Shown here piece after piece: positions 1-9,261 of a stretch of 35,357 nt of DNA. Made by a program: the position numbers and the translations under genes. The DNA is from Okeania hirsuta (lineage in GTDB: Bacteria; Cyanobacteriota; Cyanobacteriia; Cyanobacteriales; Microcoleaceae): positions 1 through 35,357 of the forward strand of contig NZ_RCBY01000060.1 of the NCBI RefSeq assembly GCF_003838195.1. The letters run 5' to 3'. Each line of letters opens with the position of its first letter. Within the stretch, counting starts at the first letter, position 1. The notes beneath the pieces are model-generated. The model was not told where the DNA came from, ran no database searches, and saw only the letters and a list, made by a program, of their open reading frames with translations.

Positions 1-1
1 T

Positions 2-877
2 GAGTGGTATGTTTCATTTAGTATCAAGACCTCGGAACCATTACCGTTGTTTGGCAGTAAATCTCCCTTAGATTATGAGTCAATGGTGGCTTTTGACCTT
101 GGTACTCAAACAGCTTTGACTTGTTATGATGGCTATGGTTTTGACGAAATTAGTAATCCTAGATTTGACAGGGAGTTTGCCCCAAAAATTCAGCAAGCTT
201 CACGTCAACTCAAAAGAAAGCAAGGACCAATTAAAGGTAAGCAAAAAGCATCAAGTAGATGGAAAAAAGCGAAGAGAAAAATCTCTAAGCTCAAGGCCAA
301 ACAATCAGCCGTAAGACAAGATTGGCAGCATAAAGTAACTACAGATATTGCTAGTTGTTATGACATCGTAGTTACTGAAAAATTAAATGTTAAAGGCATG
401 ACCCGAAAAGCCAAGACAGGTAAACGCTCAAAGCAAAAAGCAGGTCTCAACCGTTCTCTGCTTGATGTTGGCTTTGGAACATTAAATCAGATGGTGTTGT
501 ATAAAATTTTAGGTAAAGGTGGTTTGCATATAACCATTGACACCAGGAGAGTCAAGCCTTCTCAGAGATGCCCTAGCTGTGGAACAGTTCATAAAGAATG
601 GGCACAGTTGAGTAATCGTTACCATGTTTGTGATGATTGTGGTTTTGAGGTGCCAAGAGACCAAGGCTCGGTCATGGTGATGTGGAATGTTGCTGCAGAT
701 CGGCAACCGGGGTTAGGAACTGGCCTCGTTAATCGTCGATGCTCAAGCTCTACTGATTCGACCCGTAAACATACAGGCTCGATGAGGCAACTGGGGCAAA
801 TGAAGCGCTCAAAATCTCAAAGTGCGGACTTTGTTGACGGGGACTTAGAAACCCCGTCCGTCTACACGGCGGGGTAG
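2..877 (+). CDS. tnpB: TnpB, RNA-guided endonuclease of IS200/IS605 (5' end outside window)
   Basis: TnpB is a compact RNA-guided DNA nuclease carried by IS200/IS605-type elements. The frame is open from base 2, so the gene starts outside the window; the first in-window alternative start (47) is not the real one because WYVSFSIKTSEP, typical of the region before the RuvC domain, lies upstream of it. RuvC acidic positions are visible: D in VAFDLGTQT, E in VVTEKLNVKGM, and D in VPRDQG. The zinc ribbon is CPSC followed by CDDC. The usual RDxNAAxN motif after the ribbon is altered to RDQGSVMVMWN, but the aspartate is kept. The tail is longer than the minimal family and runs into the element's right-end hairpin. 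No TnpA is seen in the window. The family call is secure; activity is uncertain because the N-terminal part is missing here. Confidence 0.9.
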   Translation, partial: EWYVSFSIKTSEPLPLFGSKSPLDYESMVAFDLGTQTALTCYDGYGFDEISNPRFDREFAPKIQQASRQLKRKQGPIKGKQKASSRWKKAKRKISKLKAKQSAVRQDWQHKVTTDIASCYDIVVTEKLNVKGMTRKAKTGKRSKQKAGLNRSLLDVGFGTLNQMVLYKILGKGGLHITIDTRRVKPSQRCPSCGTVHKEWAQLSNRYHVCDDCGFEVPRDQGSVMVMWNVAADRQPGLGTGLVNRRCSSSTDSTRKHTGSMRQLGQMKRSKSQSADFVDGDLETPSVYTAG

Positions 878-882
878 TTCAT
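690..882 (+). ncRNA. Candidate omega RNA / right end of the first IS200/IS605 element
   Basis: In this family the guide RNA overlaps the 3' end of tnpB and ends at the right end of the element. A strong hairpin sits at 852-874: CCCCG and CCGT pair with ACGG and CGGGG around a CTAC loop, with one bulged T. It is followed by TAGTTCA, a plausible cleavage-site end. Sequence from about 882 would then supply the guide. The hairpin is seen directly; the RNA and its 5' limit are inferred from the family. Confidence 0.4.
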
Positions 883-883
883 A

Positions 884-1069
884 GCTGAAACACTCAAAGA
901 AACAGTAGCAGAAAATCCTGTACAACTATCACTTTTTGATATCGTCGCGGGCGGGCAGCCCTAGACGTTAAACAAGACGAGGAGCCGACGTAATTCTAAC
1001 CGTAAAAAGGTAGTTGATGGCAATGAGTCGTCTACCGACCCTGAGTCAATTCAACTTCGGTTGTCCTGA
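884..1069 (+). pseudogene. 3' remnant of an ORF interrupted by the first IS element
   Basis: Directly after the right end of the TnpB element a frame reads AETLKETVAENPVQLSLFD, hits TAG at 962-964, and then continues in the same frame with coding-like sequence containing RSRRNSNRKKVVDGNESSTD to a TGA at 1067-1069. It looks like the C-terminal part of a protein whose upstream part was cut off by the insertion. The following right-end-like hairpin suggests the C-terminus of another IS200/IS605-type accessory protein. I do not recognise the exact family. Confidence 0.4.
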
Positions 1070-1120
1070 TGGATGGGAATCCCGCGCTCTCCCGTAGGGG
1101 AGCGTCGGGAGGATGTCAAA
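1070..1120 (+). other. Right-end hairpin of a second IS200/IS605-type element
   Basis: GGGAATCCCG leads into a GC-rich stem: CGCTC-TCCC pairs with GGGG-AGCG across a GTA loop, and CCCG pairs with CGGG. It is followed by GGAGGATGTCAA. A GAATCC-hairpin-GGGAGGATGTCAA arrangement is the usual look of cyanobacterial IS200/IS605 right ends, known here from memory. The first element appears to have jumped into this older one. Confidence 0.45.
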
Positions 1121-1232
1121 TGATTCAAATTTGATTGGTGGTAGCAAGGCTAGGACGCATTCATCTCGACACCAAGTCAACTATGGTGCGGGACTTCTGC
1201 TAGACAAAGTTAAAAAAACTTTTCGGGTTATT

Positions 1233-1411
1233 TTTACCGAATAATTAAGGTAAAATGCCTCTCCTTTAAAGGAGAAACAAGCGGTCGAGGGATGGATGGG
1301 TTTCCTAACCATATCCAATCGACCAAGAGAGAAAAAATTTTCCTTTTATTCAATCCTCTTCCTTTTAGGGAGAAGTAATTATCAATTATCCATTATGAAT
1401 TATCAATTATT
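1233..1411. repeat. Dispersed ~110-180 bp repeat, family A, copy 1
   Basis: Begins TTTACCGAATAATTAAGG, then CCTCTCCTTTAAAGGAGAAA and ATCGACCAAGAGAGAAAAAA. The right part is AT-rich and more diverged. The same order of blocks occurs at 24588-24764, with related copies at 13636, 14083 and 26021. The ends carry short imperfect inverted repeats around CCTCTCCTT, which suggests a miniature non-autonomous element. Confidence 0.6.
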
Positions 1412-1529
1412 GAAACGAGTCCTATTAGTAAAGGTGAGGAAAAAGGGAGAATAGAAAGAGCAATTATTAGGCATCTCCAAAACCCAAAATAAAATCAATT
1501 ATTATCCATAAATTATCAATTATTTCTCC

Positions 1530-2801
1530 CTATTTGCTAAATAAACTTAACTGACTATCAGAATTTTCTGCCGACGAATCTACTCCATCTGATAGTAATT
1601 TAGCAGCAGCTTCTAACATTTCTTCCTGAATATCTTGAATATCTTCCCTACTTTCTAAATAAGTTTTTAATGCTTTTAACGGATCGATACTATTGCCTTT
1701 TGCCAATTCTGGTAAACGGGGTCTTGCTAACTGACTGACTAATTCTGGTTGAATAGTATAAGTATGTGCCTCACTTAAAGCTTGATGTAATACTCCATTT
1801 TCAATCAAATCTAACTGCTCGGAACGTAACTGATAAATCAACCGCACTACAGCATCTTTTATCTGAGTTTTACTAATAGATTTTAACAATTCAGCTTGTG
1901 GATTTTCTGCTTCGGAAACATTAACTTTAATAGTATAAAAATTTCGCACAGGCAAAGAACAAAATTCCCATTTAACTGCACCTTTCTCTAGTTCAAGCAA
2001 AACAAAACCTTTTTCTTCTTTCTCCTCACTAAAATCTACTCTTTCAATACTTCCCGGATAAATAATTGGCGGGTTATTAGACTTATTCAAATTTTGATGT
2101 TTATGAACATGACCTAAAGCTACATAATCAAAACAATCACGATTTAACAAAGAAACAGGAATATTAAAACCCTTACCCACAGCCAAAAAACGTTCCGCAC
2201 CTAAACTCGCCCTATCTGCCATTAAATGAGCTAAAAGTACCGTCGGAATTTCTGGATTTAATTGGCGAATTTCTGCTTCTAATACCAACTTCAATTTTTC
2301 AATTAATAACTCATTAACTTTACCCATAGATAAACTTTCAGTCTCAGATTTTGTCATTAAACTAGAAGCAGTTAACCAAGGCAAAGTAATAATCTGAATA
2401 GCACCACTTTTAGTTTGAATATTGTGAGTTTCTAAGCGATCGCCTACCACAACTCCAGGCACTCCTAATGTACTATAAATACCTAAACTTGCCCCTCCTT
2501 GACCCTGGGAATGTTGGTCGTGATTTCCTACTAATAATACTGTGGGAATTTCAGCATCTACTAAACGGCGTAATTCACGAGAAAAAGCTTGTTTTATGTA
2601 TGGCGCGGGAGTAGCATCTGGAAAAGCATCTCCACCAAAAATAACTAAATCAACTGGTTCAGAAATTGCTCTATCTATACAAAGTTTTAGACTAGAAATA
2701 AAGTCTTCGAGGCGAGTGTTTAAACCTGTTTCTGGGTTGATACGACCGTGGGAAAAACCACTACCAATATGAATGTCGGAAAGATGGATAATTTTAATCA
2801 T
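1530..2801 (-). CDS. sbcD: Exonuclease SbcCD, subunit D
   Basis: SbcD is the Mre11-type metallophosphoesterase subunit of the SbcCD nuclease, which opens hairpins and processes double-strand breaks. At 423 aa it has normal family length. Metal-binding motifs appear in order: LSDIHIGSG (residues 7-15), IFGGDAF (about 54-60), GNHDQHS (about 92-98), LLAHLM (about 190-195) and LGHVHKH (about 229-235). The C-terminal third is the variable cap region and ends in LSLFSK. The ATG at 2801 gives the canonical MIKIIHLSDIH start; no clear Shine-Dalgarno sequence precedes it. No SbcC ATPase gene lies next to it in the window, so it would have to be encoded elsewhere. Confidence 0.93.
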   Translation of the reverse strand: MIKIIHLSDIHIGSGFSHGRINPETGLNTRLEDFISSLKLCIDRAISEPVDLVIFGGDAFPDATPAPYIKQAFSRELRRLVDAEIPTVLLVGNHDQHSQGQGGASLGIYSTLGVPGVVVGDRLETHNIQTKSGAIQIITLPWLTASSLMTKSETESLSMGKVNELLIEKLKLVLEAEIRQLNPEIPTVLLAHLMADRASLGAERFLAVGKGFNIPVSLLNRDCFDYVALGHVHKHQNLNKSNNPPIIYPGSIERVDFSEEKEEKGFVLLELEKGAVKWEFCSLPVRNFYTIKVNVSEAENPQAELLKSISKTQIKDAVVRLIYQLRSEQLDLIENGVLHQALSEAHTYTIQPELVSQLARPRLPELAKGNSIDPLKALKTYLESREDIQDIQEEMLEAAAKLLSDGVDSSAENSDSQLSLFSK

Positions 2802-2811
2802 TTTGTTTTAT

Positions 2812-2985
2812 TTAGGGAGTAGGAAGTAGGGAGTAGGGAGTAGTAATTCGGGAAATAGGAAAGGCAAAACACGGATTTTTGACACGGATTCACGGATGAT
2901 TAGATGGAACATTATTTATAGAACTTCTAAAGGTGTTGTTTTTCTTGATATTCTTTTCTACAATATTTTTGATTGCACTTAAAAC
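2812..2985. repeat. Short purine-rich direct repeats upstream of sbcD
   Basis: Several tandem copies of a GGGAGTA-like heptamer lie at 2814-2842, followed by unique AT-rich sequence. The tract sits just upstream of the sbcD start on the opposite strand. I see no ORF or clear promoter motif here. Confidence 0.5.
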
Positions 2986-2988
2986 TAT

Positions 2989-3180
2989 ACTATTGGGACT
3001 TAAACATTTTTTGGTAGGAAAAATTCGTCAAAGTCAGTCTAGACAAGGGAATTACGTCAAAGCCTTAAAAATGGCTAGAACCCTTGATAATTCAGGATTT
3101 TTGCCTTTTTGACGTGAAAGCCCCTGCCTATCTATATTTGAGCCTATTTTCTGCCTTTATTTTGTGTAAGTCCCACTATT
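2989..3180. repeat. MITE-like element with TATTGGGACTTA/TAGTGGGACTTA ends
   Basis: The left end CTATTGGGACTTAAACA is matched, as reverse complement, by the right end AATAGTGGGACTTACACA, with about 3 mismatches in 18. The interior (about 190 bp) is AT-rich and has no ORF. GGACTTA(C/T)GCAAA-type ends recur widely in cyanobacterial miniature elements, and a related single motif lies near 8931. The inverted repeat is seen; mobility is inferred. Confidence 0.45.
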
Positions 3181-3186
3181 TGTATC

Positions 3187-3448
3187 GTTGAATAAAAAAT
3201 CATATTTATGGACGAACGACTGCATTTAAGCTTTAGAATATCACAATTTTTGTAAAAATGGTAGTGAAAATCTTTTGACCCGCTGATTTTTTAGGAGCTT
3301 TTGAGAATGAAGATAATGAAGATGCTGATGGTTTTCTAGCAAGTATCAATGGAGGTAAAGCTTTTTACCTTTAGAAGCTTCACAAGATTAAAAGATTTTT
3401 GGTATTGTTCCTGAAACAACTTTGTGTGTGAATGTATAAACAAACTTA
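3187..3448. repeat. Repeat family B (GTTGAATAAAAARTCAT), diverged copy 1
   Basis: Starts GTTGAATAAAAAATCAT, followed by ACGAACGACTGCATTTAAGC and TAGAATATCACAATTTTTG. The next copy begins 262 bp later. The same opening, and a related GATTTTTT-rich core, start each unit of the array at 32938-33955. It has no coding potential worth annotating. Confidence 0.55.
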
Positions 3449-3530
3449 GTTGAATAAAAAGTCATGCGTGTAGGCGAACAACTCCATCTAAGCTTTAGAA
3501 TATCACAATTTTTGTAAAAGTCGCTACTGG
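3449..3530. repeat. Repeat family B, diverged copy 2 (truncated)
   Basis: Starts GTTGAATAAAAAGTCATG and shares about 70 bp with copy 1, including the block CTAAGCTTTAGAATATCACA. Similarity stops near 3520, where a leftward coding-like remnant begins. Confidence 0.55.
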
Positions 3531-3780
3531 CACAATCAAATAAGTAATCAACAACAATATGAATAGTTAATGCATTGATTAAATTTTGTTTGGCTTCAGA
3601 ATTTGGTAGTGATCAAATTAACTTTTTAGCCTTGTTCAATTCTTTTTGATATTCAGGATAGTTGTTGAAGGTCGAAGCATTTTCTGTGTAATATAATAGT
3701 TTGGCAGCTAGATTTTCTGATGTCTCTTTTTGAACCAGTATATGAGGTATTATAGATACAGTAAAGGCACTGGGAATAAT
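3531..3780 (-). pseudogene. Decayed coding remnant, unknown family
   Basis: The minus strand reads a smooth, protein-like frame containing SENLAAKLLYYTENASTFNN, then an in-frame TGA (plus-strand 3613-3615), then SLPNSEAKQNLINALTIHIV in the same frame. There is no start codon context and both ends fade into repeats. The composition looks like a real soluble helical protein rather than chance, but I do not recognise it. Only one nonsense codon separates the two halves, so decay may be recent. Confidence 0.35.
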
Positions 3781-3848
3781 GGAATTATTTAGTATGAGAA
3801 TAGTTCAGAAATTAACAATCACCATACACTGAATAACTATGACAAAGA

Positions 3849-5594
3849 ATGACACCAACCAACTCAATTAGTCTTTTAGAATTCGGACAAATTACCGTGG
3901 GTCTCTGTGGAGGACTCGCATTCTTCTTATTTGGACTTGAACAAATGACCGAGTCCTTAAAGCAAGTGGCGGGCAAATCTATGAAGCGAATGCTCGCGAA
4001 ACTGACCTCGAATCGTTGGAATGGTTTAGTGGTTGGAGCATTTATCACAGCAGTGCTTCAATCCTCCTCAGTGACGACGGTTTTGGTGGTGGGTTTTATT
4101 TCTGCCGGATTAATGACCATGCCTCAATCAATTGGGGTAATTATGGGGGCCAATATTGGCTCGACCATTACTGCTCAGATTATTGCCTTTAAAATTACTC
4201 GCTCGGCTCTATTGCTTTTTGCCATTGGCTTTGTCTTGCAACTAATTTCCCAGCGAAGATACTCTCGCCAGTATGGTTTGCTGTTGATGGGATTGGGTCT
4301 GATGTTTTATGGCATGGAGTTAATGAAGATTGCCACCAGTCCCCTACAAACCTATCCACCTTTTATTAGCTTGATGCAGCAGGTAGAAAATCCTTTACTG
4401 GGGATTACCATTGCCACGGTGTTTACTGCTTTAGTACAAAGTTCTGCTGTTACCACAGGCTTGGTGATTGTTTTGGCAAGTCAAGGCTTATTGAATCTCG
4501 AAGCTGGAATTGCCCTGGTGTTTGGTGCAAATATTGGTACTTGCATTACGGCAATGTTGGCGACGATCGGCAAACCTTCAGAAGCGGTTCAGGCAGCGAT
4601 CGCTCATGTTTTATTTAATATCTTGGGTGTTCTGCTTTGGGTTGGGTTGATTAATCAGTTAGCGGATACAGTACGTTGGCTGACACCTGTTTCATCTTCC
4701 CTCGAAGGTATGTCCAAGCTAGCAATGGAAACCCCACGCCAAATTGCTAATGCTCATACTTTATTTAATGTGGCCAATGCTTTCATTTTTATTGGGTTTG
4801 CTCCCCTGTTGGCCAAGTTGGTGCAACAGTTGGTGCCCGCTAAATATCCGGCAGTTTGGCCAAGGCAACCCAAATTTCTCGATCAGATGTTGCTGACTAC
4901 TCCCACCTTGGCCTTAGATCGGGTTCGTTTAGAGTTAGGGCAAGTAGGAGACATTGCTCTGAAGATGGTGCGCGGTTGTCTGCCAGTGGTGGAGGGTGGG
5001 ACCAGTGATGAGGTGGCAGCACTACGAGCAATGGATGATGAGGTCGATCGACTTTATGGGGCGATTGTAACTTACCTCAGTCAGTTGAGTTTGGAAACCT
5101 TAGTGACCCAACAATCTGAACTTTTGTCTATGTACCTAAAGATTGCCAACTATATTGAAAATATCGGGGATACTATTGAGACTAATGTAGTGGAAATTGG
5201 CAACGATCGGCTACACCATGAGCTTCAGTTTAGTGATACTACCCAAAAGGTTTTAAAGTCTCTGCATGAAGAGGTTTGTTTTGCTGTAGACCAGGCGCTC
5301 AAATCAGTAGTTTCCTCTGATCCGCAGTTAGCTGCCCAGGTGGTGGCAATGAAACCCCAAATTAACGAGTTGGCTAGCCAAGCACATACTCATCTAGCTA
5401 TGCGTTTAACTGCTGACCAACCGAATCGGTTGGTTGCGTTTGGCCTTGAATCAGATTTTATTGAGTATTTGAAACGAGTATATTATTTTGCCAAACGGAT
5501 TGCCAAACTTATGAGAGAAATTGATCTGGAAATGCAGGGAGATACAATCAAAAATGTGATTGATAATTCTACCAAAGAGGGGTTAAATTTTTAA
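3849..5594 (+). CDS. Na/Pi cotransporter family protein with PhoU-like C-terminus
   Basis: A sodium:phosphate symporter of the NptA/YjbB type (581 aa) in the inner membrane. Two inverted Na/Pi-cotransporter repeats are visible, each with the diagnostic QSS signature: VLQSSSVTTVLVVGF (about residues 67-81) and LVQSSAVTTGLVIVLA (about 196-211). Hydrophobic segments fill residues 10-330. Residues from about 350 to 560 are a soluble helical PhoU-like domain (LELGQVGDIALKMVRG, EVDRLYGAIVTYLSQL). The ATG at 3849 gives a hydrophilic N-terminus before the first membrane helix; an upstream ATG at 3839 is out of frame. The gene stands alone, with repeat-rich gaps on both sides. Substrate specificity within the family (phosphate or another anion) cannot be read from sequence. 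Confidence 0.88.
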   Translation: MTPTNSISLLEFGQITVGLCGGLAFFLFGLEQMTESLKQVAGKSMKRMLAKLTSNRWNGLVVGAFITAVLQSSSVTTVLVVGFISAGLMTMPQSIGVIMGANIGSTITAQIIAFKITRSALLLFAIGFVLQLISQRRYSRQYGLLLMGLGLMFYGMELMKIATSPLQTYPPFISLMQQVENPLLGITIATVFTALVQSSAVTTGLVIVLASQGLLNLEAGIALVFGANIGTCITAMLATIGKPSEAVQAAIAHVLFNILGVLLWVGLINQLADTVRWLTPVSSSLEGMSKLAMETPRQIANAHTLFNVANAFIFIGFAPLLAKLVQQLVPAKYPAVWPRQPKFLDQMLLTTPTLALDRVRLELGQVGDIALKMVRGCLPVVEGGTSDEVAALRAMDDEVDRLYGAIVTYLSQLSLETLVTQQSELLSMYLKIANYIENIGDTIETNVVEIGNDRLHHELQFSDTTQKVLKSLHEEVCFAVDQALKSVVSSDPQLAAQVVAMKPQINELASQAHTHLAMRLTADQPNRLVAFGLESDFIEYLKRVYYFAKRIAKLMREIDLEMQGDTIKNVIDNSTKEGLNF

Positions 5595-5598
5595 TATT

Positions 5599-5806
5599 TC
5601 ACTTCCTGAAAATTACTCTATCCTCACCAAACAAAATCATACTTTCCCCGACCCTGACCTCAGAATCTAAACCACTACCCGAAATCTCAACCTCCGGAGC
5701 AATACCATTTTGCACAATCATCACTTAATTTTTGTCTAGAAAATTCTGCAATTCCTACAGTTAGTAAACATATAGTTGATAGAATAATAATTTTTTTTCG
5801 TTTCAT
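5599..5806 (-). pseudogene. Small secreted-protein gene broken by a frameshift
   Basis: From an ATG at 5806 the minus strand encodes a signal-peptide-like start (MKRKKIIILSTICLLTVGIA) and terminates at 5687. An overlapping frame, open from an ATG at 5721 to TGA at 5599, encodes MIVQNGIAPEVEISGSGLD and ends in GEDRVIFRK. Joined by a one-base shift near 5720 they would make a roughly 69-aa exported protein. It ends 4 bp from the end of the convergent transporter gene. The family is not recognised. It could also be two unrelated short ORFs. Confidence 0.4.
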
Positions 5807-6561
5807 TGTTAATTATTGGCAATATTTGAGTAAATCTATAACCCGTTTAAATCATTTGTAAAATAACTTTCCTTGCATCAAAGGCGTTGCAGCTCTATTG
5901 ATTTTGAAGAAGCTATATTATCTTAATTTAGCAATCTTGCTGTTGTAATAACCGTTAACGAAGTCAGAAGTCAGAAGTCAGAAGTTAACCCACCCCTAAC
6001 CCCTCCCAGGAGGGGAGGGGAAGTAGGGGATTTGAGCAACTCTCCAAAAATATTTCGCCTTAAAAGGCGGGGTTGCACGACCCATATTATTTTGATAAAA
6101 AAAAGATTTTTACAGTCTATTATAGGGAGTTAGACCGTACAGCTATAGGTTTGGTAAAATCACATAAACTAACTCTATTAGTTTGACCTCAGACTCACCA
6201 TCGAGTGCTTCAGGGAATGAAATGACTATTGCGGTATTCACAACAGAGAGCAGAAATTAGTTTGACCTCAGATTTACCATGAGTGCTTCAGGGGATGAAT
6301 CAACTATTGTGATATTCAATTCCTTATTTCTGATTACTTTTTCCCTCCTTCATTGAATTATTTCAACAAAATTGAAAATAGGTAGCTATCTATCAAAAAT
6401 CAAGTTGAAAATTCCCTTTGAAATTTAAGCTTTTCTGACTTCTGACTTGTGGCTTCTAACTTCTGACTGAAAATTGAAAATAGATAGCTATCTATCAAAA
6501 ATCAAGTTGAAAATTCCCTTTGAAATTTAAGCTCTTCTGACTTCTGACTTCCTCCTTCTAC
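5807..6561. repeat. Repeat-filled intergenic region between transporter and prfC
   Basis: No gene is seen. It contains GTCAGAA heptamer runs and a (C/G)-rich palindromic block ACCCCTCCCAGGAGGGGAGG at about 5995-6015, a block seen again near 15895. Two ~62-bp direct copies start at 6179 and 6256 (TTAGTTTGACCTCAGA ... GTGCTTCAGGG). Two nearly identical 78-bp copies lie at 6371-6448 and 6473-6550 (TAGCTATCTATCAAAAATCA ...), differing at only a couple of positions. The last copy ends 12 bp from the prfC stop codon. Confidence 0.6.
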
Positions 6562-8190
6562 TCACAAAGACTCAGGTTCCTGACCAGAAACAACTGGCGC
6601 AGTAGTATTCAAATTTAACTCTGGATGCTCAGATTCTACCTGTTGACAATTCCACTCATTTTTGAACAACAAAACAGGTCGTCCCCAGCTATCTTTTACC
6701 GCCACAGTGTTAAATAACCTACCAACTTTTTTGAGTACATCCCAACCAGAATTAACCCAACGTGCCACAGTAAAAGGCAACATTTCCAAATTAGTTTCAA
6801 CTCCATATTCATTTTGCATTCGGAACTGAACAACCTCTAATTGAAGTTGCCCAACAGCAGCCAAAATAGGGTCTCTTTTTGCCTCATCTGCAGAGTACAT
6901 AATTTGTACAGCACCTTCCTCTCGTAACTCATTAACTCCTTTCCGAAATTGCTTAAACTTAGAAGGATTAGGATTTCTTAAATAAGCAAATATTTCTGGT
7001 GAAAAACAAGGGATACCTTCATACTCTAATTTTTTGCCATTATAAATAGTATCTCCAATAGCAAATACCCCTGGATTATTTAAACCAATTATATCTCCTG
7101 GATAAGCAATTTCAATAGAGTCTCTATCTTGAGCAAATAACTTTTGCGGGCGAGACAATCGAACTGTTTTACCTGTTCTAGCATGACTAACAGTCATATC
7201 TTTTTCAAATCTTCCCGTGCAAACCCGAATAAAAGCCACCCTATCTCGGTGTTTATGGTCCATATTAGCCTGCAATTTAAACACAAATCCAGTGAAATTT
7301 GGATAAGTAGGAGAAACTTCACCTACCGTACTTTTATGAATACCCGGTTTTAGAGCATATTCCAAAAAAGCATCTAAGAATAATTGCACCCCAAAATTAG
7401 TCATAGCACTGCCAAAAAATACAGGAGTCATTTCACCTTTATGTATCTCTTCTAAATCTAAATCTGAACCTAATTCTTCCAGCAATTCTATATCTTCTTT
7501 AAGTTGATAATAAAGGTCTTGCTCCAGTAATTCTTCGATGCGAGGATCGCCCAAATTTACTACCGTATTTCTTGCAGCTTTACTACCATGAACGCTACGC
7601 TCAAACAAATGAATTTGTTCCTTTCTCCTATCAAAAACTCCCTTGAAGCGATCGCCCATACCTATAGGCCAATTTACAGGATATGTTTTTAAACCTAATT
7701 CCTTTTCTATTTCATCCAAGAGTTCTAAAGGTTCTCGCCCTGGTCTATCCATCTTATTAAAAAATGTAAAAATGGGAAGCTTTCGCATTTTACATACTTC
7801 AAATAATTTACGAGTTTGAGGTTCTAAACCTTTAGCAGAATCTTCTAACATTACAGCGTTGTCTGCTGCAGCTAAAGTTCTATATGTATCTTCGCTGAAA
7901 TCTTGGTGACCGGGAGTATCTAACAGATTAATTTGACAGTTTTGATATTCAAATTGTAAAACTGTTGAGGTAATAGAAATACCCCGTTGTTGTTCCATTT
8001 CCATCCAGTCAGAGGTAGCATGACGCTGCGCTCTTTTAGCCTTTACTGCACCAGCTTCGTGAATAGCACCTCCATACAACAAAAGTTTTTCTGTAAGAGT
8101 AGTTTTACCCGCATCAGGATGGGAAATAATCGCAAAGTTACGCCGTTTATCCACGGCTGTTTGCAATTCTGTTTCAATTTCAATGGACAT
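6562..8190 (-). CDS. prfC: Peptide chain release factor 3 (RF3)
   Basis: RF3 is the translational GTPase that removes RF1/RF2 from the ribosome after termination. The product is 542 aa, normal for the family. G motifs: G1 [14 protein letters not shown] (about residues 23-36), the switch region [11 protein letters not shown] (about 68-78), G3 [12 protein letters not shown] (about 96-107) and G4 [11 protein letters not shown] (about 143-153). The EF-Tu-like second domain and RF3-specific C-terminal domain follow. The ATG at 8190 has an AGGAG about 12 bases upstream (plus-strand CTCCT near 8203). It is transcribed alone, leftward. Confidence 0.96.
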   Translation of the reverse strand: MSIEIETELQTAVDKRRNFAIISHPDAGKTTLTEKLLLYGGAIHEAGAVKAKRAQRHATSDWMEMEQQRGISITSTVLQFEYQNCQINLLDTPGHQDFSEDTYRTLAAADNAVMLEDSAKGLEPQTRKLFEVCKMRKLPIFTFFNKMDRPGREPLELLDEIEKELGLKTYPVNWPIGMGDRFKGVFDRRKEQIHLFERSVHGSKAARNTVVNLGDPRIEELLEQDLYYQLKEDIELLEELGSDLDLEEIHKGEMTPVFFGSAMTNFGVQLFLDAFLEYALKPGIHKSTVGEVSPTYPNFTGFVFKLQANMDHKHRDRVAFIRVCTGRFEKDMTVSHARTGKTVRLSRPQKLFAQDRDSIEIAYPGDIIGLNNPGVFAIGDTIYNGKKLEYEGIPCFSPEIFAYLRNPNPSKFKQFRKGVNELREEGAVQIMYSADEAKRDPILAAVGQLQLEVVQFRMQNEYGVETNLEMLPFTVARWVNSGWDVLKKVGRLFNTVAVKDSWGRPVLLFKNEWNCQQVESEHPELNLNTTAPVVSGQEPESL

Positions 8191-8214
8191 TATTTAGTTT
8201 AACTCCTAAAATAG

Positions 8215-8529
8215 GCAACAATTAATCATATTATATATTTATCTATACTATAGCAATCAGAAATCATTTGTAAAAAATATACAGGATATATCAAAACTCT
8301 GAAACTTTTACTTCTATTCCTTGTTGCCTGTGCCCTAAATTAAAAGATCTTTTTCACAACTGAAATAGGATTGCTATATAATATTTTATCTATTTATAAT
8401 TATCATATAATCCGCACTAAAACTACTATATATATCACTTTAAAATCAAAAACAAATAAATAGAATAAAGCTAATATTAAACAAGTTAAAACTCAATAAT
8501 TAAATAATTTATGAAGAGAGGCAAGTTAT
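8215..8529. other. AT-rich gap upstream of prfC and the decayed kinase gene
   Basis: Very AT-rich sequence with no ORF and no obvious inverted repeats. It would hold the prfC promoter on the minus strand and, before decay, the promoter of the histidine kinase on the plus strand. I cannot assign a specific promoter box. Confidence 0.4.
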
Positions 8530-8919
8530 ATGGAATTCTTATCAAATATTTGGAGTACATGAAACTATATTCCTCACGGACATTATTATCTTTGGCAATC
8601 AGGATTAGTATGACTATCAGATTTATTCATTATCTTAGCTTACTTTTCAATCCCTATTTCTTTAATTTATTTCATTCAGAAGTGACAGAATGTGCCTTAT
8701 CCAAAAATATTTGTTTTGTTTAGTGCATTTATTGTTCCCTATGGAATGACCTACTGAATGGCAATTTGGACTCTCTGACATCTCACCTATTGGCTATCGG
8801 GTATATTTAAAGCAATAACTGCGGGAATATCAGTATTCACAGCAGGAACTTTAATACCATTAATATCCAAGTTATTAGAACTTTCTAGCCCTAAAAAACT
8901 AAAGGCAATTAACAATAAG
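8530..8919 (+). pseudogene. Histidine kinase, N-terminal membrane domain (decayed)
   Basis: One frame of 130 codons from the ATG at 8530 reads as the multi-helix sensor domain found at the start of many cyanobacterial histidine kinases (ethylene-receptor-like). It contains NYIPHGHYYLWQSGLV, then LAYFSIPISLIYFIQK, then FVLFSAFIVPYGMTY, then HLTYWLSGIFKAITAGISVF. The frame is broken by five in-frame stops, all TGA (the first two at 8560 and 8611). Two stand where relatives have tryptophan (LVW, TLWH). There is no frameshift. Its missing C-terminal half is probably the ATPase-domain remnant at 10346-10648. Confidence 0.65.
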
Positions 8920-9261
8920 TTCAGGACTTATGCAAAGACACTACATATAGCGCATGGTAAACAGAACGATTGCTGACGCAAAGCTCCGCTAACGCTTAAA
9001 AATCAAGCGCGATCGCCTCAAGACAATTAACATAGTTAAAACAAAGGTAAAAAACACCTATCAAATAAAAATAGCCCTGAATTTTATTGTAGGCTGCTTC
9101 AGCTCTTCGAGCAAATAATCAGCAGAGCAATTCATGTTTGATTTTATAAATAGTTTTTCCTATTTTTACTGCTAATCTTTTAAAAAAATTCCAGACTAAC
9201 ATCCTACAAGCAATATGATTTATTTGAAGAAAGTCTCAGACGACATTGACAGGAGGATAGA
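8920..9261. other. Gap between decayed kinase and IS630 copy
   Basis: Contains a GGACTTATGCAAAGA motif at about 8933, resembling miniature-element ends. It also has a short GC-rich repeat of the GACGCAAAGC...GCTAACGC type at about 8976-8998, followed by a HIP1-containing GCGCGATCGCC at about 9007-9017. The rest is AT-rich. No ORF is seen, and no kinase-like sequence remains. Confidence 0.4.

Noticed and set aside
2542-2772. 76-aa plus-strand ORF opposite sbcD
   Set aside because: It lies wholly within the well-supported sbcD gene on the other strand.
8511-8723. 70-aa ORF starting at 8511
   Set aside because: It is out of frame with the clear kinase-like frame from 8530, which explains the region better.
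8530-8919. Genuine recoding of UGA as tryptophan
   Set aside because: Only some TGAs fall on Trp positions, other genes here end normally in TGA, and the C-terminal half is separately decayed; kept only as a statistical oddity.
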